Source: Gracilaria gracilis (Eukaryota; Rhodophyta; Florideophyceae; Gracilariales; Gracilariaceae). Taken from it: a stretch of DNA of 64,000 nt. The stretch spans positions 40,583 through 104,582 of the forward strand of contig JARGSG010000253.1 of NCBI GenBank assembly GCA_030374805.1, read 5' to 3'. The notes under the pieces were generated by a model. That model was not told where the DNA came from. It made no database searches and saw only the letters and a list, made by a program, of their open reading frames with translations. Position numbers and translations under genes: made by a program. Shown one piece after another: positions 44,851 through 55,969 of this stretch. Position 1 is the stretch's first letter, and each line of letters begins with the position of its first letter.

Positions 44851-46690
44851 TCAACGACTCATAATGGAGAACAATTTTTGCCATCTCCCTGAATGGTAAC
44901 ATACAGTTCGGGGCAATATGACCATTTTTGTAACAAATATGGAATATGAGATGAGGAAGAGAATCCGCATTGGGTGGCCCTCGCTCCTGTCTCGGGGGGT
45001 AGGCATCCTTCGAACCGGGACGGGAGTGTCTGTATTAGCCAGAGTGGGGCACTGGCAATGCCGGAACATGAATACCGGCGTACAGAGCAGCATTTGAATC
45101 TTCGGTAGTCGGTCCCATCGTAGATGGCAGGTCCGACGTTTCCAACGATTGGTCACTCTGCACTACGTGCACGTTGTCGTAGTTGGCACGGGCTGAACCT
45201 CTCGATTGAGGCTGTGAAGAATCCCTCTCTTCCAAATGGAAGAGTCGGCGTGTGCGATACTTAATGTTGGCACGTGCTCGGGCCGCATCACTTTGAGCTT
45301 GGACAAATTGAACCAGCTCCAAGTAGGAGACCTTGCGCTTGTTCTCCCGATAGCGGGCCACCAAAGTTCTAATCGAGGGAACCATGCCATCCACAAACAT
45401 GGTACATCGCTCGGCCGCGGAGTAGACGTTCCCACAGCGGTGAAAGGCCTTATTCAACCGTGTAGAATAAACGGTCTCCGTCTCTTCCGGTCCTTGCTTC
45501 GTGTCGCGCAATGCGAGTATGGCCTCTTGAATTGCGTTTCCTGTAGCGTAGGATCGCAGGAGGTACTGTACAGCCTCTGGCCAACAGGTCACTCCTCCCT
45601 CGGAGGCACGAGACGATCCGCGGACAGAGTTGTACTGGTCCTCGGCCATACCTTTTAAAAAGTAAGGCAGTGCGATGTAGGCTTGCGCCTCAGACATCCG
45701 AAGTACATGGGCTTCCCCAACATATCGGGCGAGAAAGTCCAACACCAGGATTGGATCCTGCCCAGAGAACTTATTGGGCTTCAGTGTGAGCTCCAGCCTC
45801 TTAATGTGGTCTTTCACTCGTCCAGTCCCGCGAGGGGTTCTTTCTCCACTGGAGTCTTCCAGCCGATAATATAGGTACGACAGCAACTTCCGATACAATA
45901 AATTCGTCGGCTTCAGTTCCTTGAGTCCAAGGTGCTTTCGTCCTTTAGAACGGCTCCGGGCAACGCCTTGCGTGGCCTCGGTGGCCCGGGAACGGGTAGC
46001 ACGAGAGCGTGGGGGCTCGTCCTCACTTTCCGAAGAATCGGTTGACGAATCCCTGACTTGGGCATTAGACTCAGAGGGTGAAGAAGAAGACGAATCAGGT
46101 TCCAATTTAACCTTTCTCTTCTTTCCCGCATGGCGGTCCTTGGAGCGGTGCGACTTCCGAGAACCTTCGGAAACTGGCACGCCGGGCGCCACAGCATCGT
46201 GGATGATGGTGTGCTCGACCGTTTCCAGACGGGCCGCTAAGCGGCTTAAACGATCAGCTGCCTGCTCATGCAGGACAGCCGATTCCTTTCGGTCTTCCAT
46301 GATCTGGTTGACATCAGACCGTAAGACACGGACGTCTTGCGAAACATCCCGAACATCGGCTTCGTACAGCCGTTGCCGGAGTTTCGTAATGTCGTGAATC
46401 AGAGCCACGTGAGAGTTCTGCATCACGCGCACTTGTGCCTCTAATTCACGGAGGGTTTACTCGTCGGACCTCGACGACATGGCTTCAGCCGCTTGCGCGG
46501 AATTAGCCGGTCCTTGAGCTGGTGGGGCCCCGTTGTTGGTACGGGGACCCCGGGAAGCCGGTGCTTGAGCGTTATCACCCGGGACGTTCAGTACATCCGT
46601 TGGTAACGGCGGGAGGCTCTGAGCCAGTCCAGATGATTCCGGTGGTCCGGCAATTGGGCCAGGTGCAGACCCAGCCTTCGAGCGCCGTTG
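44851..46690 (-). pseudogene. Element B gag, 5'-truncated
   Basis: The main frame (46432-45035) has a coiled-coil-like part (IHDITKLRQRLYEADVRDV), a Lys/Ser tract, the capsid-like core (DPILVLDFLARYVGEAHVL; GGVTCWPEAVQYLLRSYATG) and KVSYLELVQFVQAQSD. Upstream, the same frame is open through an in-frame TAA at about 46,456 to about 46,690, a Pro/Ala-rich stretch whose start resembles residues 10-15 of the A protein, so only the extreme N-terminus is lost. After a frame change at about 45,060, the knuckle CYKNGHIAPNC follows near 44,920, missing the first Cys. Confidence 0.8.
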
Positions 46691-49600
46691 TTACGTTCGT
46701 TTACTCTAAGGAGGGGGAGGAGTCTGAATCTCATTCGCCTCCGCCGCCGAGTCTCTCGGGTCAGCAACCTGTTAAGACAGAAAAGACACGCGTTCCGAAG
46801 AGTTACGACCAATTGGACCCAGTGAAGGAATTGGAAGAACTCGACCTCGGACATGTTCCGGAGACACACCGCAAACGACTGCGCGATATGCTTCGTGAAT
46901 TCACCACAATGTGGGATGGTTCTCTCGGAGAGATAAATACCACGGAACACCGGATTGATCTACTTCCGAACTCTCGGCAAGTAGCCCAACATCCGTACAG
47001 GGCAGGGCCCAAGGCCAGAGAAGAAGAGCAATTTCAGGTGGACGAGATCCTCCGTGCAGGAGTTATAGAACCGGCAACTTCGCCGTGGGCATCACCAGTG
47101 GTACTGGCTCCGAAACCAGATGGTTCCTGGCGCTTCTGTATCGACTATCGTCGTCTAAACGCCCTTACCGTCAAGGACGTGTAACCTATTCCACGTATGG
47201 ATGAATACATCGATTCTCTCGGAAATGCTACCGTATTCACGGCCTTGGATGCTAACTGGGGATACTGGCAGGTTCCAGTGAGAAAGGAGGATCAGGACAA
47301 GACAGCGTTTGTCTGCCATTCTGGCCTCTACCGTTTAAAACGGATGCCCTTTGGCTTAACCAATGCTCCCGCTACTTTTCAGCGTGCTATTGATATCCTA
47401 CTGGCCCGCTTCAAGTGGCGTACTTGTCTCGTCTACCTTGACGACGTCATTGTATTCTCAGATAATCTGGATGATCACCTCACACATGTGAGAGACATAA
47501 TGGCTACGTCACGGGACTCCGGAGTGACACTCAAGCTGAGGAAATGCGAGTTCTTCACGTATACTGCCAAGTATCTGGGTCACATAATCCGTCCAGGACG
47601 TGTCATGATCGAGGAAGCTCGTGTGAAGTCGCTGAAACAGGCCACGGAACCGACTACCCAGACTGAACTGAGATCCTTTCTAGGATTAGTCAACGTCTAT
47701 AGACGGTTTATTCCCAACTTCGCGGACATTTCGGCTCCTCTCAATGCGCTTCTGCGGAAGGGTCAACCGCCTAAGTTGGACCCATTCACGTCTACTCAAA
47801 CGGAAGCCTTTAACTCTCCAAAAGAGGCTGTAACCACGGCACCAGTATTGTCACTACCGAAACCGGGACTTTCATATACCGTGGACACGGATTCTAGTGA
47901 CTACCAGGCAGGCTGCGCCTTGTTTCAAACCACCCCAGAGAGGGAACGCAAGCCAATTGGGTACTGGTCCCGTTCGTTGAACGTGCATGAGAAGAATTAC
48001 TCCGTCTCGGAGAAGGAATGTCTTGCAGTAGTGTTGGCACTATGCACACTACGCCCCTACCTCATGGGTGCTCATTTCACCGTATACACGGATCACTCAT
48101 CATTGAGATGGCTACTCTCCATATCGGAGCCTTCAGGCCGCTTAATGCGTTGGAGACTGCGTCTTGCAGAGTTCGACTTCGACGTCGCCTACAAGAAGGG
48201 CGCCAACAATACACTAGTTGACGCCCTTTCCCGCTTACCCACCACAGGGGAAGCGTTAGCCGTCAATGAAGAGGAAATACCCTGCTTCGCAGTTGACGAC
48301 TACACCGCAGGTGAACTGGATGACATCGAAGAAGAATGGCCAGACGAACTGGATTTTGACCAGGAACTGGATGACCTACTCGCTGTCAGCGAAAGTGCGA
48401 ACCCTCTACCAGGGAACTTCGTACCCGTCACAACAGAGGAGATGGTTAGGGAACAATTCAGCGATCCCTACTGCACGAAGATTCGAGCGCAACTCAATGG
48501 AGGAGCTGATCTCCCCTTTCGGGTGAATGATATTGGATATCTCGTTCGCACGATAACTGGAAACCCACAAATAGTGGTGCCACACGCCCTACAATCTCGG
48601 GTGTTACACTTATCACACTATGCCAAACTTAGTGGCCACGTCGGAGGACGGAAACTGTACCTTACATTGCGAAGGATATTCTACTGGCCAGCAATGGCTG
48701 TGGATTGCTACGCAACTGTGCGGTTCTGCCCCGAGTGTGCTCGGAATCGCGTCAAGCTTCGCCACCATGCGACAAAGTTGAAGTTCTTTCCCGCAAGGGC
48801 GCCCCTGGAATTCGTAGCCATCGATATTTTGGGACCGTTCCTCGCTACTACGCGGCGTAACAAATTTCTACTCGTGATCACGGATCGTTTTTCGAAGCTC
48901 GTTCGTACCGTACCATTACGGAGAATCACTTCATTGACGGTTGTTCAAGCATTTGTTACCCATTGGGCATTCTTCTACGGCCCACCGGTGAATCTACTCT
49001 TCGACAACGGGAAACAGTTTGCCTCCCGGTTCTTCGGGGATGTATACAGAATTCTGGATGTCAAGAATCTCTTCACGACAACCTACCACCCCCAGTGTAA
49101 TGGGCAGGCTGAACGGTCTAACCGGACGCTGTTAGCAGCACTCCGTTCATACGTAGCCGACCATTCCTGTTCACCGATGCGCTGACATTCGCATACAACA
49201 CTCAGGTACACCTTACTACGGGATTGACTCCATTTGAATTGGTTCTGTCTCGCACCCCACCTCCCGTAGCGCTCGAAGCACAGCCAACTCTGGATGAATT
49301 TCCTTCGACGAAGGGATACAGGGAAACCTGGAAGACTTGTCTTACCAAGCTGGTCCCTGCAGCACAACGGTCAATGGCCCGGTCACAAGCCGCGTATAAG
49401 CGTGATTTCGATCAGCGAGCCTCTCGAACACCACCCGCCCTTAAAGAAGGGGACTATGTGTTCATCCGTAAGGAGTATTGGAACCCAGGAAAGGAGAAAC
49501 GCCACAAGCTCTCAAACGTCGCCGACGGTCCCTTCAAGACAATTGCAGTGGAATCCGACACTGTCGTAGTGGAGATGGGTCAGCAACACGAACGCATTTC

Positions 49601-50984
49601 CCGCGATCGCGTGGTTTTTGCACCCCCGCCTGCGGGAAACGACCCATCAAGTGGACATTCTACCGCAGAAGCGGAAACGAACACTACGGACACACCGGAC
49701 CCATCCCCGATCGACCGCTCTAGGGAGGTACCACACCCAAGTAGGGGAATCTCGGATTTGCCGATGTTATCGGACTCTACGCGCCCTGGTGCTTCGCTGT
49801 CTGAAGCCCCGCCATCTGGCGTAATTATTCGCCGCCTTGGCACGTTGACACCCACTCCCCATGTCGCTCCATCTAAGGAGGGGGAGGGCCTCGTTGATCG
49901 TCATGCTTCCACGCTGTCGTGTGAGGAACACCGTGTGGCAAGGAAGAGAGACACCGCTAATGCGCAATCAAAGCCCTCTCGCGGGCCTGGCATCGCTTCA
50001 GGGTCGCCGCGCATCAACGCAGAAGCGGAATCGTCACCAGACACTACCGCCATGCGGGACAGAACCGAGGAGACCAAGTCGTTACCGGCGAAGCCATTGT
50101 CTCAGCCGCATAGCGCGCCTGGAGTGACTACGTCGCATAACGGACTGGAAACAGCGCCTAAGACGGCGTTGAGCCCGCACGTCTAAGACGGAGAAGAGTC
50201 GTCGGAGACTAAGTCGCCCCACACGTCTGAGGCGGGTCACACCGTCCACACGTCGCTAAATGCCCAGCAGGGAAGTGCCAACCGTAGCACACGGACTACA
50301 CCTGTAAGGTAGATCAGCTCAGCGAGCGAACCACGTCGAAAAACCGAGCTAAAACCTCCCGTGCATACGGAGGCGGAACACGCCACGACGCAGATCAATG
50401 ACGGCCACCCGTTGACAACGTCACGTGCCACCACGGCGAGGGCGGTTCAATCAGGGTTACCGTTGACGCCAGCGCGTTCGACGCCACGCACAACTCCGTC
50501 GAAACGGTCGCTATCACGCAAACTTGCGGTACGCCCACTTGGGACTCCCGCGGGAGAAGGAACTCTACCAAACCAAGCCATTGGGAACACCGACACCGCG
50601 AGACGCGTGACAATCGACCCAAGTGGGGGACCACACCGCGAAGGTACAGTGCCACCAACCTTGTTGGACACAACACGGTCTAACCGGAACACCGACGCAG
50701 CGCCACACACGGTGAAGCCGCCGGAAAGCTCTCCGAAGCAGGATGTAGTAATCATACGGCAAGGCGGGGAAGTCTTCCGACAGGAGTTCGTAGTCGACCA
50801 CATAGTGGAACACTCATACCACCCGTTGGGGTACATACAGTATCTCGTACGTTGGTACGGCTACGGACCCGAGGCTGACTCAGATGAGCCAATCGAGCAT
50901 CTCCCACGATCGAAAGTGGTGCAGTACCATCGGCGTACTCTCACGGGTCTCCCGGCGACAATTGTCAACGCCCAAGTGGGATAA
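46690..50984 (+). pseudogene. Element C RT-RNase H-integrase-chromodomain
   Basis: The first block is the DPVKELEELDLGHVP segment shared with A and B. RT runs through KDV, a TAA at 47182-47184 where A has TAC, then PIPRMDEY, with catalytic LVYLDDVIVFS. RNase H (TVDTDSSDYQAGCALFQTT; YTDHSSLRWLLSI) and integrase (LHLSHYAKLSGHVGGRKLY; FVAIDILGPFLATTRRNK; LLFDNGKQFASRFFGDV; HPQCNGQAERSNRT) follow. A small deletion near 49,165 shifts the frame. After DYVFIRKEYWNPG there is a ~450-residue Pro/Ser/Thr/Arg-rich linker broken by stops at 50,184 and about 50,312. The chromodomain lies at about 50,785-50,960 (FVVDHIVEHSYHPLGYIQYL, VRWYGYGPEADSDEPIEHL). Confidence 0.9.
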
Positions 50985-51158
50985 AACGCCCCGAAGGGGA
51001 AGAAGCTAGCTCACCGAGAAGGAAGTTGAGAAGTGGGAGAAGACGAAGCTGGCACTTGGAAAAGGAAAAATATACGTCATAGACGGAAGTAGTTTTAATG
51101 GCCATCAAGGCTATATCCTACAACAACACCGCATAGCGGGAATCAGGAGGAAGATGGA
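50985..51158 (+). repeat. Purine-rich separator in element C
   Basis: GAAGGGGAAGAAG- and GAGAAGGAAGTTGAGAAG-like sequence at 50,993-51,065 lies between the convergent ends of pol and the accessory gene. Confidence 0.55.
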
Positions 51159-53114
51159 CTAAGCCCCCGACCCTTGGTTGGAAGTGCCCGGAGCGCCGTC
51201 ACCAGTACCCCCATTGCTGGGATTGGATCCGCCAGTAAGGCGTGCAGCCAACGCGTCTCGCATTGCGGCGACGTCCCCGCTCGCGACAGTTGCGGAAAGC
51301 CCAACTCCTCGGAAGAACTGAGCGATCACAGCCGCCACACCGGTTCCACCCCCAGAGGGGAGGACGGCAGGCACCTCGATCACATCTGGTTCGTCCGGAA
51401 GGGAAGCCACCATGGCATCTACCGACGAGGGTTCGGGCGCGGGTGGATCCACCGGCTTAGCCGTCGCCATTTCCGGCGCTGCCGTGTCATTGGAGGTCGG
51501 CTCAACAGCGTTAGCGGAAGGAACCTCTTCGACTACGTCGTCATCATACCCCGTCTCGGGTTCATCGTCCATCATTTGGTCGTCGTCACCGCCGTAGGCG
51601 TGGTAAAAATCGTCAGCGTCTACAAAGCCAACGGGATGCCCGTAAAGGATATACCTCGGAGCCATCCGTAGAGCTGCCGCTTCAGCTGCGGTGATCTCTT
51701 GCACCTCCCAGGGATTGAAAAAGATGAAGTCTCCCGCCAATGGCGTGCGTCGTCCCGGAAACCGGTCAAAACCGCCGTCCTCGTGACGGCGGCCGCTCTG
51801 AGCGAAGGGCACGCTGGCCCAATCAACTCGGTCGACTACGTCGAGGAGCCCACGAACTTCCTCGGCATTGTTTTCACCTCCCAGAGAGACTCGCAACGAG
51901 AGTTCTCTGATGCACGCACGAAGGCGAGGCGGGACATACCACAGTCGATACTGGTCATATACTTCCCATACAAGATAAGCCGCGGTGCGGATTGCCCACC
52001 CGGTGAGCACCACGGACCACAGTCCGGAATACGGATCCGCGATGAGGCAGGAGCCCAGATAGGAGAGGACCGGGGGCAACTACACGTAGCACCCGCGACA
52101 CACCTCCACCGAGGACCACCAAGTGGGAATTGGAACGTAATTTTCCAGCCGGTGATTGTGCCGGATTCGATTGATCCCCGTGTTTTGATATGGGACGAGA
52201 AACCCGAAACGGAAATGCGCACGACGCTCATCGCGGATGAAGTTCTGTAACCACCGCGAGCGGGACTCCGCGCGAAGATACCGGAACTGCGCCCGGATGA
52301 TTGGATGAATCCAACACACCGCCTCCTGGCGTACATTAGGACGTCCTCTCCAGGAGTAAGTCTCAACCACCGCCAAGCGGGCGCAATACGAAATCTCGCC
52401 TTGTGTACGGTACAACCGGAGATCAAAGCAGATGGAATCAGGAATTGGGAACTCGAAGTTCGCCCGGCTCTGCCGCGCATAGCCCAAACGAACCAATGCC
52501 TCCTGAGCGGAAGCAAGCGACTCGCCGGAACGCCGCAAGATTGCGTGAGGAGGAACGGCAACCCGTCGACGCCAATCCCACGAAGTGGTGACTAACGCCG
52601 GAAGATCTCCGGGGAGGCGATCAGTACCGTCCGCATAGGACACGATGAGCTCCTCGTTGAAAACGGCTGTCGGATGAAACCACGGAGCAGTCCGGAAGAT
52701 ATGCGCGTGAACGCGAGGGTTCAGCCCGACTAGCTCGTCGTAGGAAGGCCACGGCACGTCATGCATGACGTGACCATGGGGCTGCTGCCCCGGAGGGAGA
52801 ATGTGCCCGCCACTGGCGTTGAGTCCCTGGGACGCCCCAGAAGCATCGTCGCTTTGCGAAAGAGGCACGGAACGAAATCCGGAGAAGTATCCCGAGTTCG
52901 GAGGTTGACCGCTCATCGCGCGAGGCACTCGAGGAGCAGGAAGGTTGGTAGTAACACCGCGAGAGCGAGTTGAAGACTGTTGTGAACAGGAATGGTCGTC
53001 GCTGGAGCAAGGTTGGCACTGTAGAGTGGTAGTGACTTTGTCTTCGCGAGGCGAGATGGAATCCGAAGACTTCGGGGATGCGCTTTTATGCCCATGGCTG
53101 GGAGTTCGACCCGC
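51159..53114 (-). pseudogene. Element C antisense accessory gene (aORF), full length with one TAG
   Basis: Best copy of the accessory gene: 652 codons from the ATG at 53114 to 51159, broken only by a TAG at 52080-52082, where element B has GAG (Glu). It has a Ser-rich N-terminus, then WPSYDELVGLNPRVHAHIF, PWFHPTAVFNEELIVSYADG, RLPGDL, SWDWRRRVAVPPHAILRRSG, RTQGEISYCARLA, HPIIRAQFRYLRAESRSRW, RDERRAHFRFGFLVPYQNTG. An aromatic-rich central part (WAIRTAAYLVWEVYDQYRLW), GDFIFFNPWEVQEITAAEAA, an acidic linker and the C-terminal block VAAVIAQFFRGVGL-AMRDALAARLTGG follow. No signal peptide, RT, nuclease or chromodomain motif is visible. Its ATG is 39 bp from the 3' LTR. Function unknown. Confidence 0.82.
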
Positions 53115-53152
53115 CATCGCGACGGCGTGGCTCAATCTTAAGGAGGGAGATA

Positions 53153-54263
53153 TGAAGGACAACGCTCCTTGGAGGCGATTTGAGGTACTTAGTTAATTTC
53201 CGCATCATGCGTTAGTAGATATATATGAGCTACACCGCTATTAGCGTGTCGCCTCGCTGAGGTAATTTCCACACATGTACACGTGGATTGCACGGCTCGA
53301 GGCGCCGCTTAGCGGGTGTGAATAGCACACGTGTAGCACGGATATGCCAGAGGCAGTGCACCCAGCATTGCTGTATTTACTTAGATATTTTATAGATTAT
53401 TTTGCCCGGCGCACCCACTGTCAGTGGTGCGCCGAGCTCAGTTCTTAGAGGGTTGAGCACCGCTCCCCCAAGTAACCTGTCCCTTGCCAAGCAAGGGCTT
53501 CTGGCTCTAACTATCACGCCTTCGCGGATTGTTCACCTCCAAGTGGAGTGACGACTGCGTTGTTCACGTATAGTTACCCACCCTTGTGGCGCTCATAGTA
53601 TAACTACTATTTGTGCGTCTCGTTCCGACCTATTGTCGTATACTCGCCCCTGTATTGGGTTTGCTTTATTCTCTCTCTCTTTTCCCCACTCTGGTGGTTT
53701 TCTTTCTCCCCTTTTCTGGGTTTGCCTTTTTGCCCTGTTCTCAGTGGCCCGTTTCCGAAACCTTGTCGTTGCCGTGCTACTCTCTTTCAAGGACTCATCT
53801 CGTGACCGTGTGAACACGTGGATCTCTACCACATACTAATCAGCCTAACGCTCCGACGCTTGTCGTGGTGGTTTGACTTCGGATTTACACCCGGCTTAGC
53901 TGTGTCATTCCCGGAGTGCTCCGTTCGCTGTGCTGCCCTGTCGAGGGGAAGATTCCGAACGTCTTCGTGAGCCTGCGCTTTTTCCGCCAAAGGCGTTGCT
54001 CCACAATGGCCTTGCCACTTGCGGCCCGTGTCCCCACTACTGTGTGCCCCCGTTCCACTTCTGTGATGTCATCACCGACTCCCTCGTCGTATAGATCCGA
54101 CATCTTGGTTTCTACACCTGTTCCCTCGTCGAGACGGTGAGTCCCGGTCTTACACCCGGCTAGCGTATTCACCACAGGTGGCTCTATTCGCAGCGCTAAT
54201 CTCTCTAGAGGAAGACCCCGAAGACCTTCGTGTGTCTTCTCCCTGCTGGGGTTTTGCACCACA
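53153..54263 (+). repeat. Element C 3' LTR (about 1.1 kb)
   Basis: Starts TGAAGGACAACGC right after a purine tract and shares GGTACTTAGT near its start with element A. The final ~400 bp, ending TTTTGCACCACA, align well with the A LTR ends. The middle is different and longer. A TATATA at 53220-53225 lies about 108 bp upstream of the antisense ATG. Confidence 0.72.
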
Positions 54264-54351
54264 GATATTGCTTCTAAGAGAACTTATTCTATTCATAAAC
54301 AAAATTTTACACAAGAGAAGAAGTAGACATCTAACAGCACAGAATTTATTT

Positions 54352-55655
54352 GCGTTGCATTTCCTAGAGCGGCATATACAGCTGAATGTGATGGCTTGTC
54401 CAAGCGGTCGTGGTTTCGCTGAAGACGCGCCTGTGGTTTGCCTGCCGAGCTCAACAACAACCGAAAGCGTGCATAAGCTGTATGAGAGGGATTGAAAGAC
54501 AATAATGGATGCTTACTTTAACATGACTGGAACGTCGCAGCAACATCCCATATGTCCGCTTACGACAGCCTCTGTCCGTAGGGTGTGGAGACAGTACCAC
54601 CCCATGCTGCGGGTGATGAAAAAAAATAGCGATTTTGCGACACTTTTACCAAACTTGGAAACAAAGTGCAGGCTACAACCGATGCCAATACTCGAGAAGC
54701 CTTGGAAAGAGCGCGTTCGCAGCACCGATTTGAAGCCGCTACTGAATTTAAGTACTACAGAGAAGTGCAGTCGCGGTGCCAGGGATCTGGAACAAAAATG
54801 CACATGGTGTTTGAATTTGCAGAGTTGTGTTACTTCTGCACTTATTACGTCAGCTTGGTCAGATTCAGTTTGTGACTGGATTGAAGTTCGACTTTTTTGG
54901 TATTCATGTGAGTAATGATGGTATCACTCGTATTTTTGGTTTGTCTGAGGGCCATTGGCCGTCCCATAAGACTGCAAACGAATTAGGATCCATGCTGCAT
55001 CACTGCATCGAATCGTACAGAAGTGAAACAGATGGCGTTAAGCACATTCTTATACACGCGGACGACTGCGGAGAACGGAACAAAAAAGTTTATTACTTTA
55101 TAATTAGCTTGAAAGGTGCTTTCTAGAATTGAAGAGACTATCACGCTCCATTTTCTTGTGACACGACACGCAAAAAATGTTTGTGATGAGGCATTTGGAT
55201 TGGTAGAACAAAAACGCAAGCAACGAAACGTTATTATCCGACAGGAGATGATGGATGTAATAGAAGATAGTGCTACAAGTAACCAGGTAATCAGCTCATC
55301 AAGCCTTGAATGGTTTCAGTGGAAGGTTATACTATCTAGGTTCATGTGTGTTCCGGGGTCATTTGAAATTATCAAGTACCATTGGTTTTCATATTGAGCT
55401 GATGGTTCTAGTTTCGTTTCTGTGAAGGCGTTTTCGGACAGTGAGGAAGAAGTCGGAATTTGTCTACTGAAAAGAGGTGCTGATGTTACCGATATCAATG
55501 CCGCTACAAGCTACGAACATTTGAAAGACACTTTGTGCAATACAAGATTTTTTTGCAATGTTTTGTCGTTGCAAGAAGGGAATAGGAAAGCTTATCTGCT
55601 AAAGAACGTGTTAGAGTGTTACTACGCTACCGACAATGAACTGGACTCTGCATAA
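54352..55655 (+). pseudogene. Transposon-related protein remnant resembling DUF7869 proteins
   Basis: Fragments in three frames follow the order seen in a family of eukaryotic transposon-associated proteins often labelled DUF7869. They are VCLPSSTTTESVHKLYERD, then a TGA, VRRVWRQYHPMLRVMKKN, EALERARSQHRFEAATEFKY, FDFFGIHVSNDGITRIFGLS and ANELGSMLHHCIESY, then HILIHADDCGERNKK (compare the family's HADNCxGQNKN), then FLVTRHAKNVCDEAFGLVEQ (compare VGHTKxxxDxxFGLIK). The acidic HADD/HADN residue is likely part of a DDE-like site. Several shifts and stops make it inactive. The family name is from memory and should be treated with caution. Confidence 0.5.
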
Positions 55656-55969
55656 TTCGGGGGCGGATCTGATTGGGGTCAGCAGTAAAGAATTTGTCTT
55701 GTTTGTATCTTCGTAGAACGAACTCGGATTTTTGATCTATAAAGTTGCTCCGAACCTTTGAAACGAGCTGCTCAACTTTGGTTTCAAAGTCAATAACGGC
55801 TCAGCATGTAATCAGGCGATTTTTATGCTTCTGCGAAACTGCGATAAAGAGTATTTGAAATGGATTGCCACGCATTTTTGGTTCCCGGTGGAGTTGCTCT
55901 TAGGGATACTAGTCATAGAAAACTGTTAGCGGTTCTCTACATAATAATATTAGAGAGTTTACGCAAGAG

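Larger units (their letters stand above)
36422..46690 (-). mobile_element. Ty3/gypsy element B, 5'-truncated, minus strand, with antisense gene
   Basis: Read on the minus strand: gag missing its first codons (from ~46,690), protease, RT, RNase H, integrase, chromodomain, then the accessory gene in opposite orientation (plus strand), a purine tract (GAGGAGGGAGAGA) and the 3' LTR from 37039 down to about 36422. There is no 5' LTR: the element is joined head to head with element C. It begins 14 bp after the element A 3' LTR ends. Confidence 0.87.
46690..54263 (+). mobile_element. Ty3/gypsy element C, 5'-truncated, plus strand, with antisense gene
   Basis: Starts abruptly within the region before RT, with no LTR, gag or protease. 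It continues through RT, RNase H, integrase, a long linker and chromodomain (to 50,984). A GAA-rich separator, a minus-strand accessory gene, the purine tract AAGGAGGGAGA and a 3' LTR (53153-54263) follow. It is joined head to head with element B, so the pair forms a large inverted arrangement. Confidence 0.85.

Noticed and set aside
34324-53114. Reading the accessory gene as an envelope gene
   Set aside because: It is antisense to pol and has no signal peptide, fusion segment or clear terminal anchor, so position alone does not justify the name.
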